A DNA stretch of 64,000 bases. It comes from Arthonia radiata (Eukaryota; Ascomycota; Arthoniomycetes; Arthoniales; Arthoniaceae). Below, one piece after another: positions 36,300 through 48,447 of the stretch. Location: contig PSQN01000005.1 of NCBI GenBank assembly GCA_002989075.1, forward strand, positions 1,811,241 to 1,875,240, in the 5' to 3' direction. A model generated the notes under the pieces. The model did no database searches and was not told the origin of the DNA. It was given only the letters and a program-made list of their open reading frames with translations. The first letter of the stretch is position 1. Each line of letters opens with the position of its first letter. Both the position numbers and the translations under genes were made by a program.

Positions 36300-37240
36300 A
36301 CGCACCTCGATCTTCGAGCCCACCTTCCCATCGATACCCACGAAAATAACAATAAACGCACCTCCCTCATGCAGCAGCGTTTCTCGAACTTGGTCGAACT
36401 CACTCTCTACTGCATTGGTCCCATCCTCATCGGCTCATGGCACGCCATTCACGCCATCTACATCACGTTGTCTTACGATCAGCTACTTTGACATTCCTTA
36501 GAATACGCGGCGTCATCGAGTGCTCGTGATATCGATGACCCCACGGTGCCTTCATCAGCAACCAACAAAGACGCCAAACACTCATTTTGCAACCGATACG
36601 GCCATGACGGAGGTAATGAACTTGTCGAACTTCTCCCAGCGAAGGGCTTTCACACGTATATTTTGGGTGGCGCATGACGTCCCGCATCAGTCTTCGCTAC
36701 GAGGCTCTGAGCAATCTCGTTCAGAGTCGGCATGTCAGTTTTCAGCATCGATACCAACTTTTAATCAATGTGCATTTGGAGGGAAGTGTTGTGTTTCCAG
36801 GCGTCGCGGGTTCTCCTCAGAAGATACTAAGCAACACATAATGCGGAGGAGGATGAACAGCACCAGGTAGAGCATCGTCAGATGCATTGTCGTTTCGTAA
36901 TGGGGGACGAAGAGAAAAGCAGGCGTGGCCTGCTTTGTGGAATGTGAAAAAGTAGACACAGGCTTACAAGGCAGTGTAGGCAATGCATGTACATCTATGG
37001 TCAAACAAATCGCATTGCCTTCTCTACATGTTTACACTTCTACGTCTTGTCTCATTTCAATATTCACCCTCTCAAGGTTGTCGTCTGTTTTCCCCAACGT
37101 TGCCTTTCGTCGCAACCCTGTTTGCGAATTCATTCAAATTTACTCTAAGTGGCAGTCACGTATCCATCTTCACGCCTCTTCAAATTCGCGTTCTCATGAC
37201 GTGACATCTGCAGCAAACAGACAAGTGAGCAATCGCAGCT
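36300..37240. other. Intergenic: 3' flank of one gene and leader of the next
   Basis: No gene is seen. It is TC-rich from about 37000 to 37120, like the upstream region of the previous gene, and probably contains the nucleoporin promoter and 5' leader. Confidence 0.5.
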
Positions 37241-38780
37241 ATGAATGGCCCATTCCGCGGTGGCATGCAGGTGCATGCCGTACCAGATGACGAGCGTGCG
37301 TTCGACGAGAGCACTGGGGTCAAGCTACCCTGGGGCTACAGCTATGCAGAGTGAGTTTGTTTACATCAAAGCAAAAGCGCTGGTGACACTGCTTGCAAGC
37401 AACGACTTCGCTGACGGTACCAGTGCATCCCTCAACAAGTCCACAGCGCGTGCGACAAGAGAAAGTGGGCCTTTTGGTAAACCTACCATTCGCCGTTCGT
37501 CCACGCGGGCTTCTCGCGCATCGAGAACGATTACGCCTGCCGGCCCTGGAGTAGATCCAGACAAGCTCGCAATGCAAAAAGAGCAGGATGCAGTGTTTGG
37601 CGAGTGGAAGGCCCAGCTGCAGAGCCCCGCGCCGCGCACTCGATCCACAGCGCCATCTAACCATCCCACATCGTTCGACTCACAAATACAACGGCAGTCC
37701 AGCAGAGACCTCATGCATACCGGCAACTCACCCGATCAAGCTCCCACCACACAACCTTCAGCACATGAGCCTCCCGCCTTTTCAGAACCTACAGAAGTCC
37801 TGCTCTACGGCTTTCTCCCCAGCTCACAAGCAGCCGCCATCGCTTTTTTTGAAACTGCCTCACGCGGCCTCATCTACGAAGACTACGATCGCGCAGTCGC
37901 CAACCCGCGCTTTGCGCAATCATCCCTACTCTCACAGACGAACGCCCGCCGCGCCGCTGCCTCATACGCACAAGGCTCCGGTACATGCTCATCCGGCCTC
38001 ACGCAAGCGGCCCTCCGCCGCATCAACGAATACAAAGGTGGCGATCACTGGATCAAAGTCACATTCGACAGCCCTTCAGCAGCCGAGCGCGCCACAGAAG
38101 CAAGTCCGCATCTCATTGGCGGCTGTCTCGTCCACGCTGAGCTATGGTACGGGCAAGGACCTAAAGAGGACGCTGCGATACCCGCGCAAGGCTCGAAGAC
38201 AGCAGGGACGCTCGGACGACAACCACAAAGTGCTCCGAGAGGGCGGCGGCAGGATTTCTCGACGTTGCCAGCGAGGATACCGCCTGGCTCGTACGGCTTC
38301 AATCCCGCTGATAGCACCAGCAGCACGGACACGGCCGGCGGCAGCAGTAATACGATTCAAGCGGACAGCAACACCCTTGATGCGAGCACGAGCTCTGCAA
38401 CTCTCACGTCCGGTGCAGAACCCCAAGAGAACGGCGAGCTCCGCCAACGGCAGAACACAGCAGAAGCCGCAGCGCCGCCGCGAAAACCGAAGATCAAAGG
38501 TGCGCGGACGGTCACGCTTCAGCCGAAGGAGAACGCACTCATGCCTGTCGTTCCGCTGCGGGTGCAGGTGTTGGGGAGTATACCGCTGCTGGGTACAATT
38601 CTAGTGGGGCCGCCGACGGGTGCCACGGCGATGGCTGAGAAGGAGAAGGAAGAGGTGAGGGGGTTGCCGAGGCGGGAGGATGGGAGTGTGGATTGGAGTA
38701 GGACTGGGTGGCTGTGGTGGTGTGTGGGGTGTTTGGACTGGGTGGCGGGGACGGATGTGTGTGGTGTGAGGGATGATTGA
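37241..38780 (+). CDS. NUP53: Nup53/Nup35-type nucleoporin
   Basis: Exon 1 (37241-37350) and exon 2 (37400-38780) flank a 49-bp intron (GTGAGT..GCAAG), giving 496 residues. The true start is MNGPFRGGMQ, with 'KLPWGYSYADNDFADG' across the splice. About residues 165-275 form the Nup35-type RRM: 'TEVLLYGFLPSSQAAAIAFF' and 'HWIKVTFDSPSAAERA', with a long loop between. The middle is Ser/Thr/Ala-rich and disordered. The end, 'GWLWWCVGCLDWVAGTDVCG', is an amphipathic Trp-rich helix like the membrane-binding tail of Nup53. The family links inner-ring pore components (Nup170, Nic96) to the nuclear membrane. The symbol is by family similarity. A shift-prone 338-codon frame at 37588-38604 is only an overlapping shadow. 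Confidence 0.9.
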
Positions 38781-39789
38781 GATGAGGGGAGGCACATGAG
38801 CATGAAGGGGACGACGAGGGGATGGGTGGAATGATGATACCAATGCATAGCGAGGCGTTACAAAAGCAATGTGGAACTTTTGAACCTCGGCCGTCCCGGC
38901 GCCTTCACTGTGGTCTGCTTTCCGAAAATGATGCTCAGCGTCGCTGTAGCCGTCGAACAACTCAGCGATTGAATTGGAGCATGGAGCATGTCCACGCACA
39001 AGGGCACGGCCGATGTGTTTCCCCCTACTTCTCCGCCACCTCTTCTTGCAGAAGCAATGCAGCCTCGAACATGGTCAATCTCCTGCGCGCAGGTTGGAGA
39101 CTTTATCACCCCATCACCTCATCCGCGGCTTCGTTGGTCACTGACGCACACGGCGCCGAATGCTCCAAAGGTGACAGCTGAAGTCCGCTGGCTGCGTCGG
39201 TCACGCGATATATATACCTGGATTTGATACGCCTCTTGATCAACTCAGCCAGGGCGGTCGCGCCAATAATGGCAGTACTGGATGTGTGGCGGAACAGGGG
39301 CTATGGTCTCCAAGACCGCTGTCTGGATGCTGGTGAGTTTGTGCCTTGTGAGAAGTTCCCAGTCTGGAGGGTGATGGCGATGATGGCATTGGTCTGCGCG
39401 GACATTCATCACGCCACCTGATATGTCCGCGTCTTCGCTGAACGGACGACAGCGTGCCAGTGACGCAGTTACGACACAGCACATAGCACGTCACGCCATC
39501 CCCTTGAAATTTATGATGACCGTAGGCAGGCCCCTGGTCGTAGATGTTGTTGAATCCGCTCGTCTACCCAAAGGTGAGGCGGTGTTAGGGAGATTGGAGT
39601 ATGCTGACAATCCTCCGATGAACGAGACCGACGGCTAGCGTCATGCCAGAGACACGCGACAATCTTAAAATTGAAAGACCGCCAGTGGTGGATGCGTTGT
39701 GCTTCACACACTGTGAGGAAACGCAAAGGCTATAACGCAAGGTACAGGGGTCACGCATCTTCACAAGGTGTTTGAGGTGAGTGGTGAGA
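38781..39789. other. Intergenic stretch, about 1 kb
   Basis: No supported gene. Small unrecognised frames occur on both strands. Confidence 0.5.
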
Positions 39790-42480
39790 CGCAGGTTACC
39801 GCAACCGTGGTCATTTGTGATTTGGGTGCTGCTTGCTATGCTGACGATCAGCATCAACTTTGTTTATCTCGGCGTTGCTATTGTATGTGCAATAGATCTA
39901 TCGACCAGAGGCACAACACAGCATAATACAGCACACAACGCTCCGAAGAGTACGGCAGCCCCCTGAATGTGATGATCATTGTGTACAGTCCCCTAATTTC
40001 GATATTCTGTTCATTCAGCTTGGTTTGTCCTTGAGGTGCAATATATCTCTGACCGATCTGATGTTTCTTGACGTGACTGATTGGCAACTAGCATCGAACA
40101 AGTGTTCAGAACGGCTCTTAAAGGTCTCTTAAGAGCGCTGCTAACGACGTATTGGCTTTCACGCACAAGTGGAGCACAGGCATGGAGCACATGCAGAACA
40201 ACGTTTCAGGGGTTATGCTTCTCTATTGGTAAGATGCAGGATATCGCAGCCGTGTCTCGTTCGTGCCGTCCGCCTTGCTGATCATCGTTGCCGTAGTCCA
40301 ATCGCTTGCGCTGCTAAATGCACAGGACTTATTGACAAGAGATACAACGCAGCACGCATCACCTCACTAGCCCCCTGGTGCTGAGCATGAATAGGTAGGC
40401 CCTGTCGGTGACAGCATGTCGGTTCAGCTTAGTCAACTTGAAAGCGAGGAGGTTTCCAATACTCTGACCACATTAGCCGTCTTCAAACTGACTATATGAA
40501 CGGCCAGTGCCATGCCAGGATTCCGCGCCGGCTACAGACGTCTCTACTGGTTGATGCTGCTAGCTCTAATGCATCCAAGGGAGACGCTGACCAGATGCAA
40601 TAGTGGTCAAGGACAAGGGGATCAGGTTTCTCGGGCTAGACCTCTGGCGAAGAAAGTGTTAAGTTGCAGAACGTTGTGATCCTGTCATTCGTGCTGCTGA
40701 TGCTGTTCGCCATGCTGACGAGCCGGTGTAAATTTAGGCAGCTCGCCGCTCTCTTGCAAACACTCGCGTGTTACCAGCAAGACACGCGCTTGGGTGCAGC
40801 GAAGGAACCCCCTACAGCCACTCGTTAAAATTGCTTATCCTTGGCAGCGAATGCCTGTTGGTTCAGATCAGTCGACCTACAAGCGAGGAGTTATGCAATA
40901 CTCTGACGAATTTGACATCCCTTAAAACGACTGATCAGGTATAGCGTCAGAAAGAGGTCCAAGACGGCTCTTAAAGACTTTTTACGAGCTCTTCTGGCGA
41001 TATGATAGCTTTCATACACACATGAGCACACTTAGGACGCCTGTCATGCGCGAGGGGCCGTTCCTCGCTCTGAGGCGTTTGGCGAAGAAGGTGGTAAGGT
41101 GCAGTTTGGCATGATCGCTCTTGAAGCTTGTGCGTGATGCTGATGATGATGCTCGCTATGCTGACGGCCAGCGTCGTTTCAGAACAGCGCGGCGCTCACT
41201 CGCAGGCAGTCACAGCTACGAAGCATGGCGCTGCACGAATACACCGAGCGACGTCCCCTCAGACGATCGTCTAGTCGAAGACTGCTCTTTGCAACAGCTT
41301 GTTATATTCGCTTAGTTCACCTAAGGCGCTATATACCTTTAAAGACTTTGGCTTCTCGGAGTGGCTGATTGGCGGCTAGCGTTGAATAAAGAGTCCGCGC
41401 CGGCTTTTAAGGAGCTCTGGTGACAGGTAAGTTGGCTACAATACATCAAAGCGTTACTCTCAGAGGGCTAGAAAACGGACAAGGGGCTTAGGCATTTCTG
41501 CTGAGCGTTTATAACGAATGATGAGGTGCTAGATATTGTGATCGTTGATGTTCGTGTTGCTAGTAATGATCGCCATGCTAACGGCCAGCATCGTTTCTAC
41601 ACAGCACGGCGCTCACTCGCAGGCCGTCAAAGCATTACGAACCGTGACGCTCACATGAAAGCAGTAGCTTCATCCCCTGAAGAACCGGCTTAGTTGGCAT
41701 TGCTTCAATACAAAGTCTTGTAGCATCAATTCATTTCAAGCATGGAGTGTGATATATACCCAAGCATCGTAGGATTTGTTAGAGAGGCTGCTAGGCGCCT
41801 CGCGCTATACAAGACACTGAAGACGGCTATTAAGACTGTTCAAGACCTTTGCTAGCGATGCGTTGGCTTTTATGCACATATGAGTATACCTGGGACACTG
41901 GCGTTCTAGGGGCTTTGCTTCTCTGTTGGGCGTTGAGCAATGTGGTAAGATGCAGGAAGTCGCGATCTAGTCGTTCATGATGCCGCATTGCTCGGCATGC
42001 TGACGATCGGCGTCGTTTCTGGACCTTTCGGCGCCCTGTTGCGAACACTCGACGTGTTGTAGACTATGACATGCGCATGAATGGAGTATGCGGAACCCCT
42101 AAGGCACTCAGATAGGTGTTTTGATCCTTCATTGAAGGTCTCCATAGCATCGGCTCTGTAGACTCCTCAAGTGTGGAGTATTTCTAGCTATGCTGGCGTT
42201 ACTCAAAGGAGCTGTTTACGGCTAGTCTCATGCGGAAACGCTGATGGATCACTTAAGGAGCGCTATCGGGCGATGTCGTTGGCGCCCATGCATTTATGGA
42301 GCTCACTGACCATTGACCGCAACATCTCCAGGGGACGCTGCACCGTTCAGGCGTTGAATGGAAGCTCAAGACTGTGGCCACCTTGGTACTTTGGAGCTTT
42401 GTGCAGAGGATGGAGCTACTGCTGACGACCTCACTGGCGATGTTGTCCGTCATTACTGGCTGAGGGTCTGTGCAAACGCA
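39790..42480. repeat. Degenerate tandem array, unit about 420-446 bp, six to seven copies
   Basis: One landmark, TGCTGACGRYCAGCRTC and variants, recurs at 39839, 40276, 40713, 41159, 41576, 41998 and about 42420 (steps 437, 437, 446, 417, 422, 422). A second, CGGCTCTTAAAG and variants, recurs at 40112, 40529, 40965, 41401 and 41825, and weakly near 42247. The best matching pair is 41160-41224 with 41577-41643, where both hold GCGCTCACTCGCAGG. Copies differ by many substitutions and small indels. No long frame runs through the units. GC content is near that of the surroundings, so this is not the RIP-hit AT-rich class. Outer limits are approximate and its function is unknown. Confidence 0.8.
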
Positions 42481-44857
42481 TACCAAGCCTGAGATGTGAA
42501 GACCTATACAACCTTCGCATGATTCTTAAAACACCAACAAGCCTCAGGAAAGCACTGGAGAACCCGTATCATCTATACGCGACAGCAGAGATCGTTCGCG
42601 GCAGGCGCTTGTGATTCAGGATCAGCTTGAGTGGCTTTGGTTCTGTATTTTGGTGCGAGACGTGCTATACTTACGAGCAGGAGCTAGCAGGTGTGGATCG
42701 TGTTTGTCGACTCCTGGAGGAACAAGTGCATAACCTGCTGTAAGTTACACAAACACTGACATGGATTATAGGAAGAGCAAGGAGTGGAAGAGGGGTATAT
42801 TGCTTCGTGCAGCTAAAGTATGTTGAGCTTGACCAAACAGTTTTTCAGTGAACTCTTTGTCAAAAACGTGTGCGGCTTTGTCGTGGCGCACATCAGCATC
42901 ACGGATCCGAAAATGAAGCAGCCGTTAGAAAAATAGACACGCGATCATACTCCGCGCAAGCAGTGCGTATCTGTGCACATAGCAGAATCGTCGGGACCCC
43001 CTCGACACGATGCAAGCCCAGCTCGCAAGCGTTGTGATGAAGCTTATGATACAGCATAAGCTTGCCTAGTTCAGGACTTTACAGCTGCAAGTCTGCTTTG
43101 TTCTCCCCTCGTGTCCCGGGAACTGACCAGTGCCGCGTCGCAGAGAGCCGCAGAGAGTCCAAGAATTTGCAGTCAAAATTTGATCCGTCGTGCATGCCGG
43201 AGCGCGAGTTTGAGCAATCTGGGTTGTTGCACCGTCAGGGGCAGCGTTGATGAACAGTACGCCAGATGATGATCGTGCGTATGCTACGCTCTTTGCGGAT
43301 CGATACGGAACGAGTCCACCGCCACGATGGTCATCACGACCAAAAAGCGATGCTGATCATGCCTTGATGACCGCAATGTCGACGGTCGATGCGAACACGT
43401 GGCTAGCTGCTTCATGTCCGAATGACAGTAGGATTACAAAGGTTGACGATCAAAACTCCCCTTAGCCTGCTGATATCCTTTTGATTCATTCGCAAGCGTT
43501 ACCATACAGGCAGAAGTGAGCGCCGAGATTGCTGACCACTTATGACTGTGAGAGAATTGCAGTCCTTGCAACGACAGAGCCGTTTTCGGTCACCGAGGGT
43601 GCTTAGCTACATGCCTAAATGTTTGCCAACACTTGGAATTGTAAAGACTCTATGAGCGCCAAGGGGGACTTATTAGAGGACGTGGTCATGTATTAGGGGA
43701 GTCTAGAAACGTCTTCGAGCTGGAGAAGCATGAAACCGCGGAGGAAGAATCCCTAGCTGGCTCGGTTCATGGAGACTTGACAGTTTGGTGGCACGAAGCG
43801 GCGTCGCGAGTGCACGAGATTGCGGTGATCATCAAGTCATTGATGCTTACACCTCCCGTAGGCCATTGCGTTGGTTGAGGGTAAGAAATCTACCTCGATG
43901 GCGGCGCTGACTGACCATTCCCCTGGACGTGGATGTCTCCAATGTTCATCAATGCTGGTTAATCTGTTTAGTTGTTTTGATTATGCCGATAATCTGAGCA
44001 TTCTTATAGGTGCAAGACTACCCTGAGCTACTCGTGATTGAAAGCGAGCTCTAGCGCGGTAGGTGAGGTGCGAGACGGCTTTGAAAAGGGCTGTAAGTGA
44101 GAAAATTGTTTCTGTCAACGTTTCAGTTCAGTTTCGGAATCAACAATGTCGGAACATTATAGTTAGGGGTTTGCTGCAGTGCTCCAGCGTCGGTCCAACT
44201 GCTCGACCGCGGAGGTGAATCGTGACAGTCGCTGCCCAGAGGGAAACGCTCTGCGAAGATTATGATGATGACATTGTTGACGACGCTCACCGATACCGTC
44301 GTAACCTCGCCATATCGAGACGCGCCTCAGGAGACAGACACAGCAACGAGTTGGATGTCTCGATCGTCTTGGAGATACTCAGGTGTGGAATCTGGGACAG
44401 CCCCTTCCATATCGCCAATGCTGTGACTGCTTGTGACAGTTGAATATCTTGTACGATCATTTCTAAGACCTCTGACTTTGTAGGCCCGTTGTGGGTCTGG
44501 ATCCTCAACAAGGAGTGATTTTGTACTAGTTATGTGACAGCAGTTTTGAGGGCCACCACAGGCGGACAACAAATAGGACAGCACATATGTGTAACGCGTT
44601 TGGAACGCCTCTGTAAACATCAACAGTAGGTTAGTGCAAGAAGAAGGGCATAATCGGCTCCATTTGAGGGACCGTCACGCACGGCAATGAGTCCTTCGCG
44701 CAAGGTCACCTGTCAAAGACACTTAAGTGAGCAACCTTTGGCAATTTACTTAAGTAGTGAGGGTCTCTGTGTTTATCTAGCTAGTACGTGAGATCTAGTC
44801 ACGCATTTAACGTCCGGCGCAGCCAACATCGGGCGTATTAATACTTGTCTGGCAAGG
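42481..44857. other. Gene-poor stretch, about 2.4 kb
   Basis: Short frames only, none recognisable. It contains a 9-bp inverted repeat described separately. Confidence 0.5.
43040..43063. repeat. Inverted repeat, 9-bp arms
   Basis: AAGCTTATG (43040-43048) and CATAAGCTT (43055-43063) are perfect arms around a 6-nt loop. It could be a hairpin or a dimeric protein site. No gene starts or ends nearby. Confidence 0.6.
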
Positions 44858-45139
44858 CTACGCCAGCCCAAGCTTGTGCTTCAGCTTGTCAATCTCTGCC
44901 TTGACGCTGTGCTTGCTCTGTCGCACGTTGTACGCTTGCTCTTTCCTACCGGCCCTGGCGTGATCGTTCTCGCTCTTCTGCAGCCTTTCGTGCGCGTCCT
45001 CATAACCTTTCAATTGCGTCTCCAGGCCTTCGCGTGCCTGCCTGTCGCCGTCCCCATTCAGGTTGGATTTAAAATTCTCGACTTGAGCATGCTTTTGCGC
45101 GCCTTTGGAAAACGTATGGCCACCGGAATTGGGGAACAT
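44858..45139 (-). CDS. Small hydrophilic protein of 93 residues, unknown function
   Basis: A single-exon frame starts MFPNSGGHTFSKGAQ and ends LKHKLGLA. Charged residues dominate: repeated Lys, Glu, Asp, His and Gln, no Cys, no Trp, no signal peptide. The part from about residue 35 onward ('LETQLKGYEDAHERLQKSEN' to 'HSVKAEIDKLKHKLG') should be helical, possibly a short coiled coil. A TATA box lies about 150 bp upstream. The composition resembles hydrophilin-type stress proteins, but I recognise no named family and make no functional claim. Its coding look (even amino-acid pattern, promoter signal) is better than that of other short frames nearby. Confidence 0.6.
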   Translation of the reverse strand: MFPNSGGHTFSKGAQKHAQVENFKSNLNGDGDRQAREGLETQLKGYEDAHERLQKSENDHARAGRKEQAYNVRQSKHSVKAEIDKLKHKLGLA

Positions 45140-45285
45140 GGTGGACTGTGAGTTTTGGGTCGTGGGGCTGTGTTATTGTGCGTGATTGGAAATGTGGTCG
45201 AGGTGTTGTTCGTGTCAGTTTGCTGTTTCTGAAGTATTGGAAGGGAATGGTCTAGAGAGCAAGGAGACGGGGATTATCGCCTTGT

Positions 45286-45292
45286 CTTTATA
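45286..45292 (-). promoter_or_regulatory. TATA box of the 93-residue gene
   Basis: The minus strand reads TATAAAG about 150 bp upstream of the ATG at 45139. Confidence 0.5.
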
Positions 45293-47525
45293 GTGATAAG
45301 GAAGCAAACGTATGCTGTAGCATCACGCTGTGTGGTTGTTCTTGACACGGTTACCTTTTTGCGATGTTGGGGACGGTCCAATAATCATGAAACGTCAACT
45401 GGCCTCTCACGCTGCTCAAGGGTGTCGACGGAAATTTGCGGATACCCAGTGCCATGGACATAGTCCGCAACTTGTAGCATCTTGCGCTCAGCTCCATGGA
45501 ATTATTTCGTTTCAATAAATGACCGTAGATCGTTGGAAAACGCTTGTCTATGAGTTTCTGTTGAGTTTCATGGGTGTTGACGAATCCCCGAGATGGCCGT
45601 TGCCATGGACATAACCCCCTGTTATCCAAAGTTTGCCACCATTTCCATGAACTCGACGTGAGATTCTTCGTTTGCTGCGAGAAACGCTGATCTCAAGAAT
45701 GCCCGAAGTCAACTCTTCGGCCGGTATTTCGTCAGACCTTCGACGTGCGTTATGTCATGCTAACGTTGGCCGCGCTTGTGACCAGTAGACGCTGCCTGCG
45801 GCAGTTAATAGTCGTCATTTGTATGGGATGAGCTCCAAGATTGCTGGCCGCAGCAGCGATTATGGTTTGGCGTGATTTGCACACAGCTTCAGGAACAGTA
45901 GCAGCTGATTTGAAAACCCAGCTTGGTCTTACAGCTACAGGCTGCCGAGGTCAGGTTGCCCAGTACTTGCATCATCATGCTCAAAGATCGATGACGGGGA
46001 TGGATAATGAAATGAAGACGGGACGCAAATGTGACGAAAAAAGTTTAAGCTCAAATTGCGGACGCGTCTTTCAACAATGTGGCGTGCAGCTTGCCGTTTT
46101 ATACGCAGGAAACGGTGCAACGACTTTTCAGGCCAGCTAGCTAACTACTCCTGAAACCCCTTCTCTTGCGCTCCTTCTATAATGGATGAGACGAGTTGGG
46201 AGCGGCTTGCAGAAGAAGTTTCGCCGTGTGGATGTCTGAAGTGGCTACCTGTCAGCAGGCGCTGCCTGATTCCCTTGGCCATGACTCGTCTCCTGTACCC
46301 ATCAAACAACGACGTATGCGCCTCGCGGCCCTCGCCGTCTGTCAAGCTGCATAATTCGTCCACGGCCCTCAGAAACATCTGTCCAGACTGTACCACCTAA
46401 AACATGTGCCTTGCGACTTCATCGATCCTTCCGATTCCTTCCAAATGCAACATTGAACAAGATCAAGGTAGTATATCCTGGGGCCGCTTTACGCGCGTTC
46501 TTCGACGGTCGTACACTCGACTCACAGACCCGCTACCCCGTGCCTAAGAATAGTTTCATTTGCGCCTTCAAGTAATGCGTTGTCACGAGTCCCCTCCGAG
46601 CATGAGACTGTGCCCTGATTGACATCAAGGTGGCCAAGATCGCATTGTCCGTGCCATTGACACCTGTGCCTGAGCTAACGCTACTGTGCGGCATCTCTAA
46701 TAAAGTGCTTAGTGGCGACAAGGAGGCCGTTGCATCTGTCTGACTACCACCGAAGTCGAGTCCAGTTATCGGTGGCATTGGCGTTATTCCGAGCAGGAGC
46801 GCTCACAGGAAGCTTGTATTGTACGATGAATTGTGCTAACGCTGCTAGGCAGGTCCTCATCGCATTGTTCGTGACAGCTTTCGCGACATTAGGGTGGTTG
46901 TGCGCAGCGTTTCATTAGCTCCTAGTTGCGTTTGCGCTCAACGAAGCAGACAAACGTGTCTTTGACAGGCATGTAAAAAAGACGCCTGGATGTTCATCCC
47001 ATCGCGCAGCCATCCTCTCTATGACACCTCTACTCGTGGACCAGCAGCTGATCGCTGGAATCGCAATCCTTGAAGTAGGCTCTGCTAACCTCCATACGAT
47101 CTCCGTCTATCATAGGGACTTAGTGATGGCCTTGGCCTGGATCTCATCTAGCACCCACCTCACGTGCCTTGTCTTGTTGAGACCGGGCTTTTGAGCAGCT
47201 AGAGGGTCGCGCACTCGACACGTACGCGTCAGAGGTACGTTGGCCCCGTTGCTTCCGCTGCTCGCTGCCTTCGTTCCGACCTTGAGTGTTTATTGGTCCC
47301 AGATGAGCCTACGATTGCCAACGCTGTTGCCGGCCCAATGTGCTTTACGAACATTCTTACGACCCAGGAACAACAGCCATATCTACCGCTAGAGACGGAA
47401 CCGTCGAGTACAGTCTGTTGATGATCTGCAACCTGATAGTGACTGACTAGACACATCACAGGAAATGTACATGGACGAAGAACAAGTCCATCGTCTCGCG
47501 AAGAGCGAAGAAAGCCAGCGAGGTC
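45293..47525. other. Gene-poor stretch, about 2.2 kb
   Basis: No gene could be assigned with confidence. A pair of minus-strand frames at 46145-46778 is listed separately. Confidence 0.5.
46145..46778 (-). pseudogene. Possible decayed gene: two neighbouring open frames
   Basis: Minus-strand frames 46778-46533 ('MPPITGLDFGGSQTDATASL' onward) and 46396-46145 ('MFLRAVDELCSLTDGEGREA' onward) lie about 140 bp apart. The first has a flavour of the C-terminal regulatory part of fungal Zn2-Cys6 transcription factors ('PITxGxxxF..'), but no zinc cluster is present and I cannot prove the family. No clean intron joins the two, and the upstream sequence breaks frame. It may be a relic or chance. Confidence 0.2.
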
Positions 47526-48447
47526 TCACGTCCATCCAAAGCAAGATCGGGCGTCCCAGTCATCTGTCCCGATCTCCAACGCCTCACGATCCACCCTTGC
47601 GGCCTTGTCCCCTGCAGCGTGAAATTCCCTTGCCCTCTTCACCGCATCCAACGTCTCCACCGGCCTCACAACCCACGGCAAATGCCCCGCCGCCACAGAG
47701 TCAGTCCTCACAACCGCGCCCTCCCCCCTCATCGCCTCCACAATCTCCCGCTGCTTCCCCAAATCCAGCGACTCATCCCTCTCCGTAAACAGATACGTCA
47801 CCGGCAAACACGCCCACGCGGTATGCTCCACAGGCGTCGCCGCCACAGCCACCGGATGCGACACCAGCGCCGCGATCATCGCCTTCTTCTCCGCGCCCCC
47901 GAGATCGGAGTAGAAATCCTCAATGGCCTTCGGTGCTGGCATTGAGTTGCCTGCCTCGTCCATGATTGGTAGAGGGAGTCGCGTGTAACCCGTCAGCAGC
48001 GCGTGCACCGACTGTCCTTGCTGTGAGATGAACGCGGCGATGCAAGCGATGCCCGCGATGCCGCCGGAGAGGCCGTGTTGACGCCGGTGCGCGACGCCCA
48101 TGTCCTGCGAGAGTGCACCCGTGACAGGGACGCCGCCGTAGGAGTGTGCGACGACTAAGACTATGTGGCCCGCTGCGATGAGGTCGGCGGCTTCTCGCTT
48201 GACGCATGCGATGTCGTCCGCGAGGGTTGTGTTAGGCGGCTTAACGCCGTTGCACGTGAGAAGGCGGGGCGCGACGACCGTGAAATCCGCGTCTTGGAGG
48301 GTGTCGATGAACTTGGTGTAGTGTAGATGGGGGACGTGCTGCACCTCTGTCAGCGTGGTCACGTGGGGGACCGCAGGGGCTATTGGGCCTGACCCAAGCA
48401 CCGTGGATGAGGAGTATGGCAGGCCCGGTGTCGCTGTTTTGTAACAT
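47526..48447 (-). CDS. Alpha/beta hydrolase
   Basis: Exon 1 (48447-48394, 18 codons) and exon 2 (48338-47526) flank a 55-bp phase-0 intron (GTCAGG..GTGCAG), giving 288 residues. The join restores the family start 'AILLIHGAW' followed by 'HYTKFIDTL'. The nucleophile elbow is 'VVAHSYGG', with Ser84. A late 'AAGHLPWVV' supplies the catalytic His, and the acid is probably the Asp in 'TERDESLDL'. There is no signal peptide. The family hydrolyses esters or related bonds of small molecules; the substrate is unknown. Without the intron the frame would start after the HG oxyanion motif, so the spliced model is preferred. It is followed downstream on the same strand by nothing recognisable. Confidence 0.92.

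Noticed and set aside
35001-36341. Minus-strand frames up to 151 codons under the disordered tail
   Set aside because: They are composition-driven shadows of the GC-rich, repeat-containing exon 5.
37588-38604. 338-codon frame overlapping the nucleoporin
   Set aside because: It is the +1 shadow of NUP53, Arg/Ser/Pro-rich with no domain, while the other frame carries the conserved RRM and amphipathic tail.
47465-47945. Plus-strand frames of 107-108 codons opposite the hydrolase
   Set aside because: They are Pro/His/Arg-rich antisense shadows of the alpha/beta hydrolase exon.
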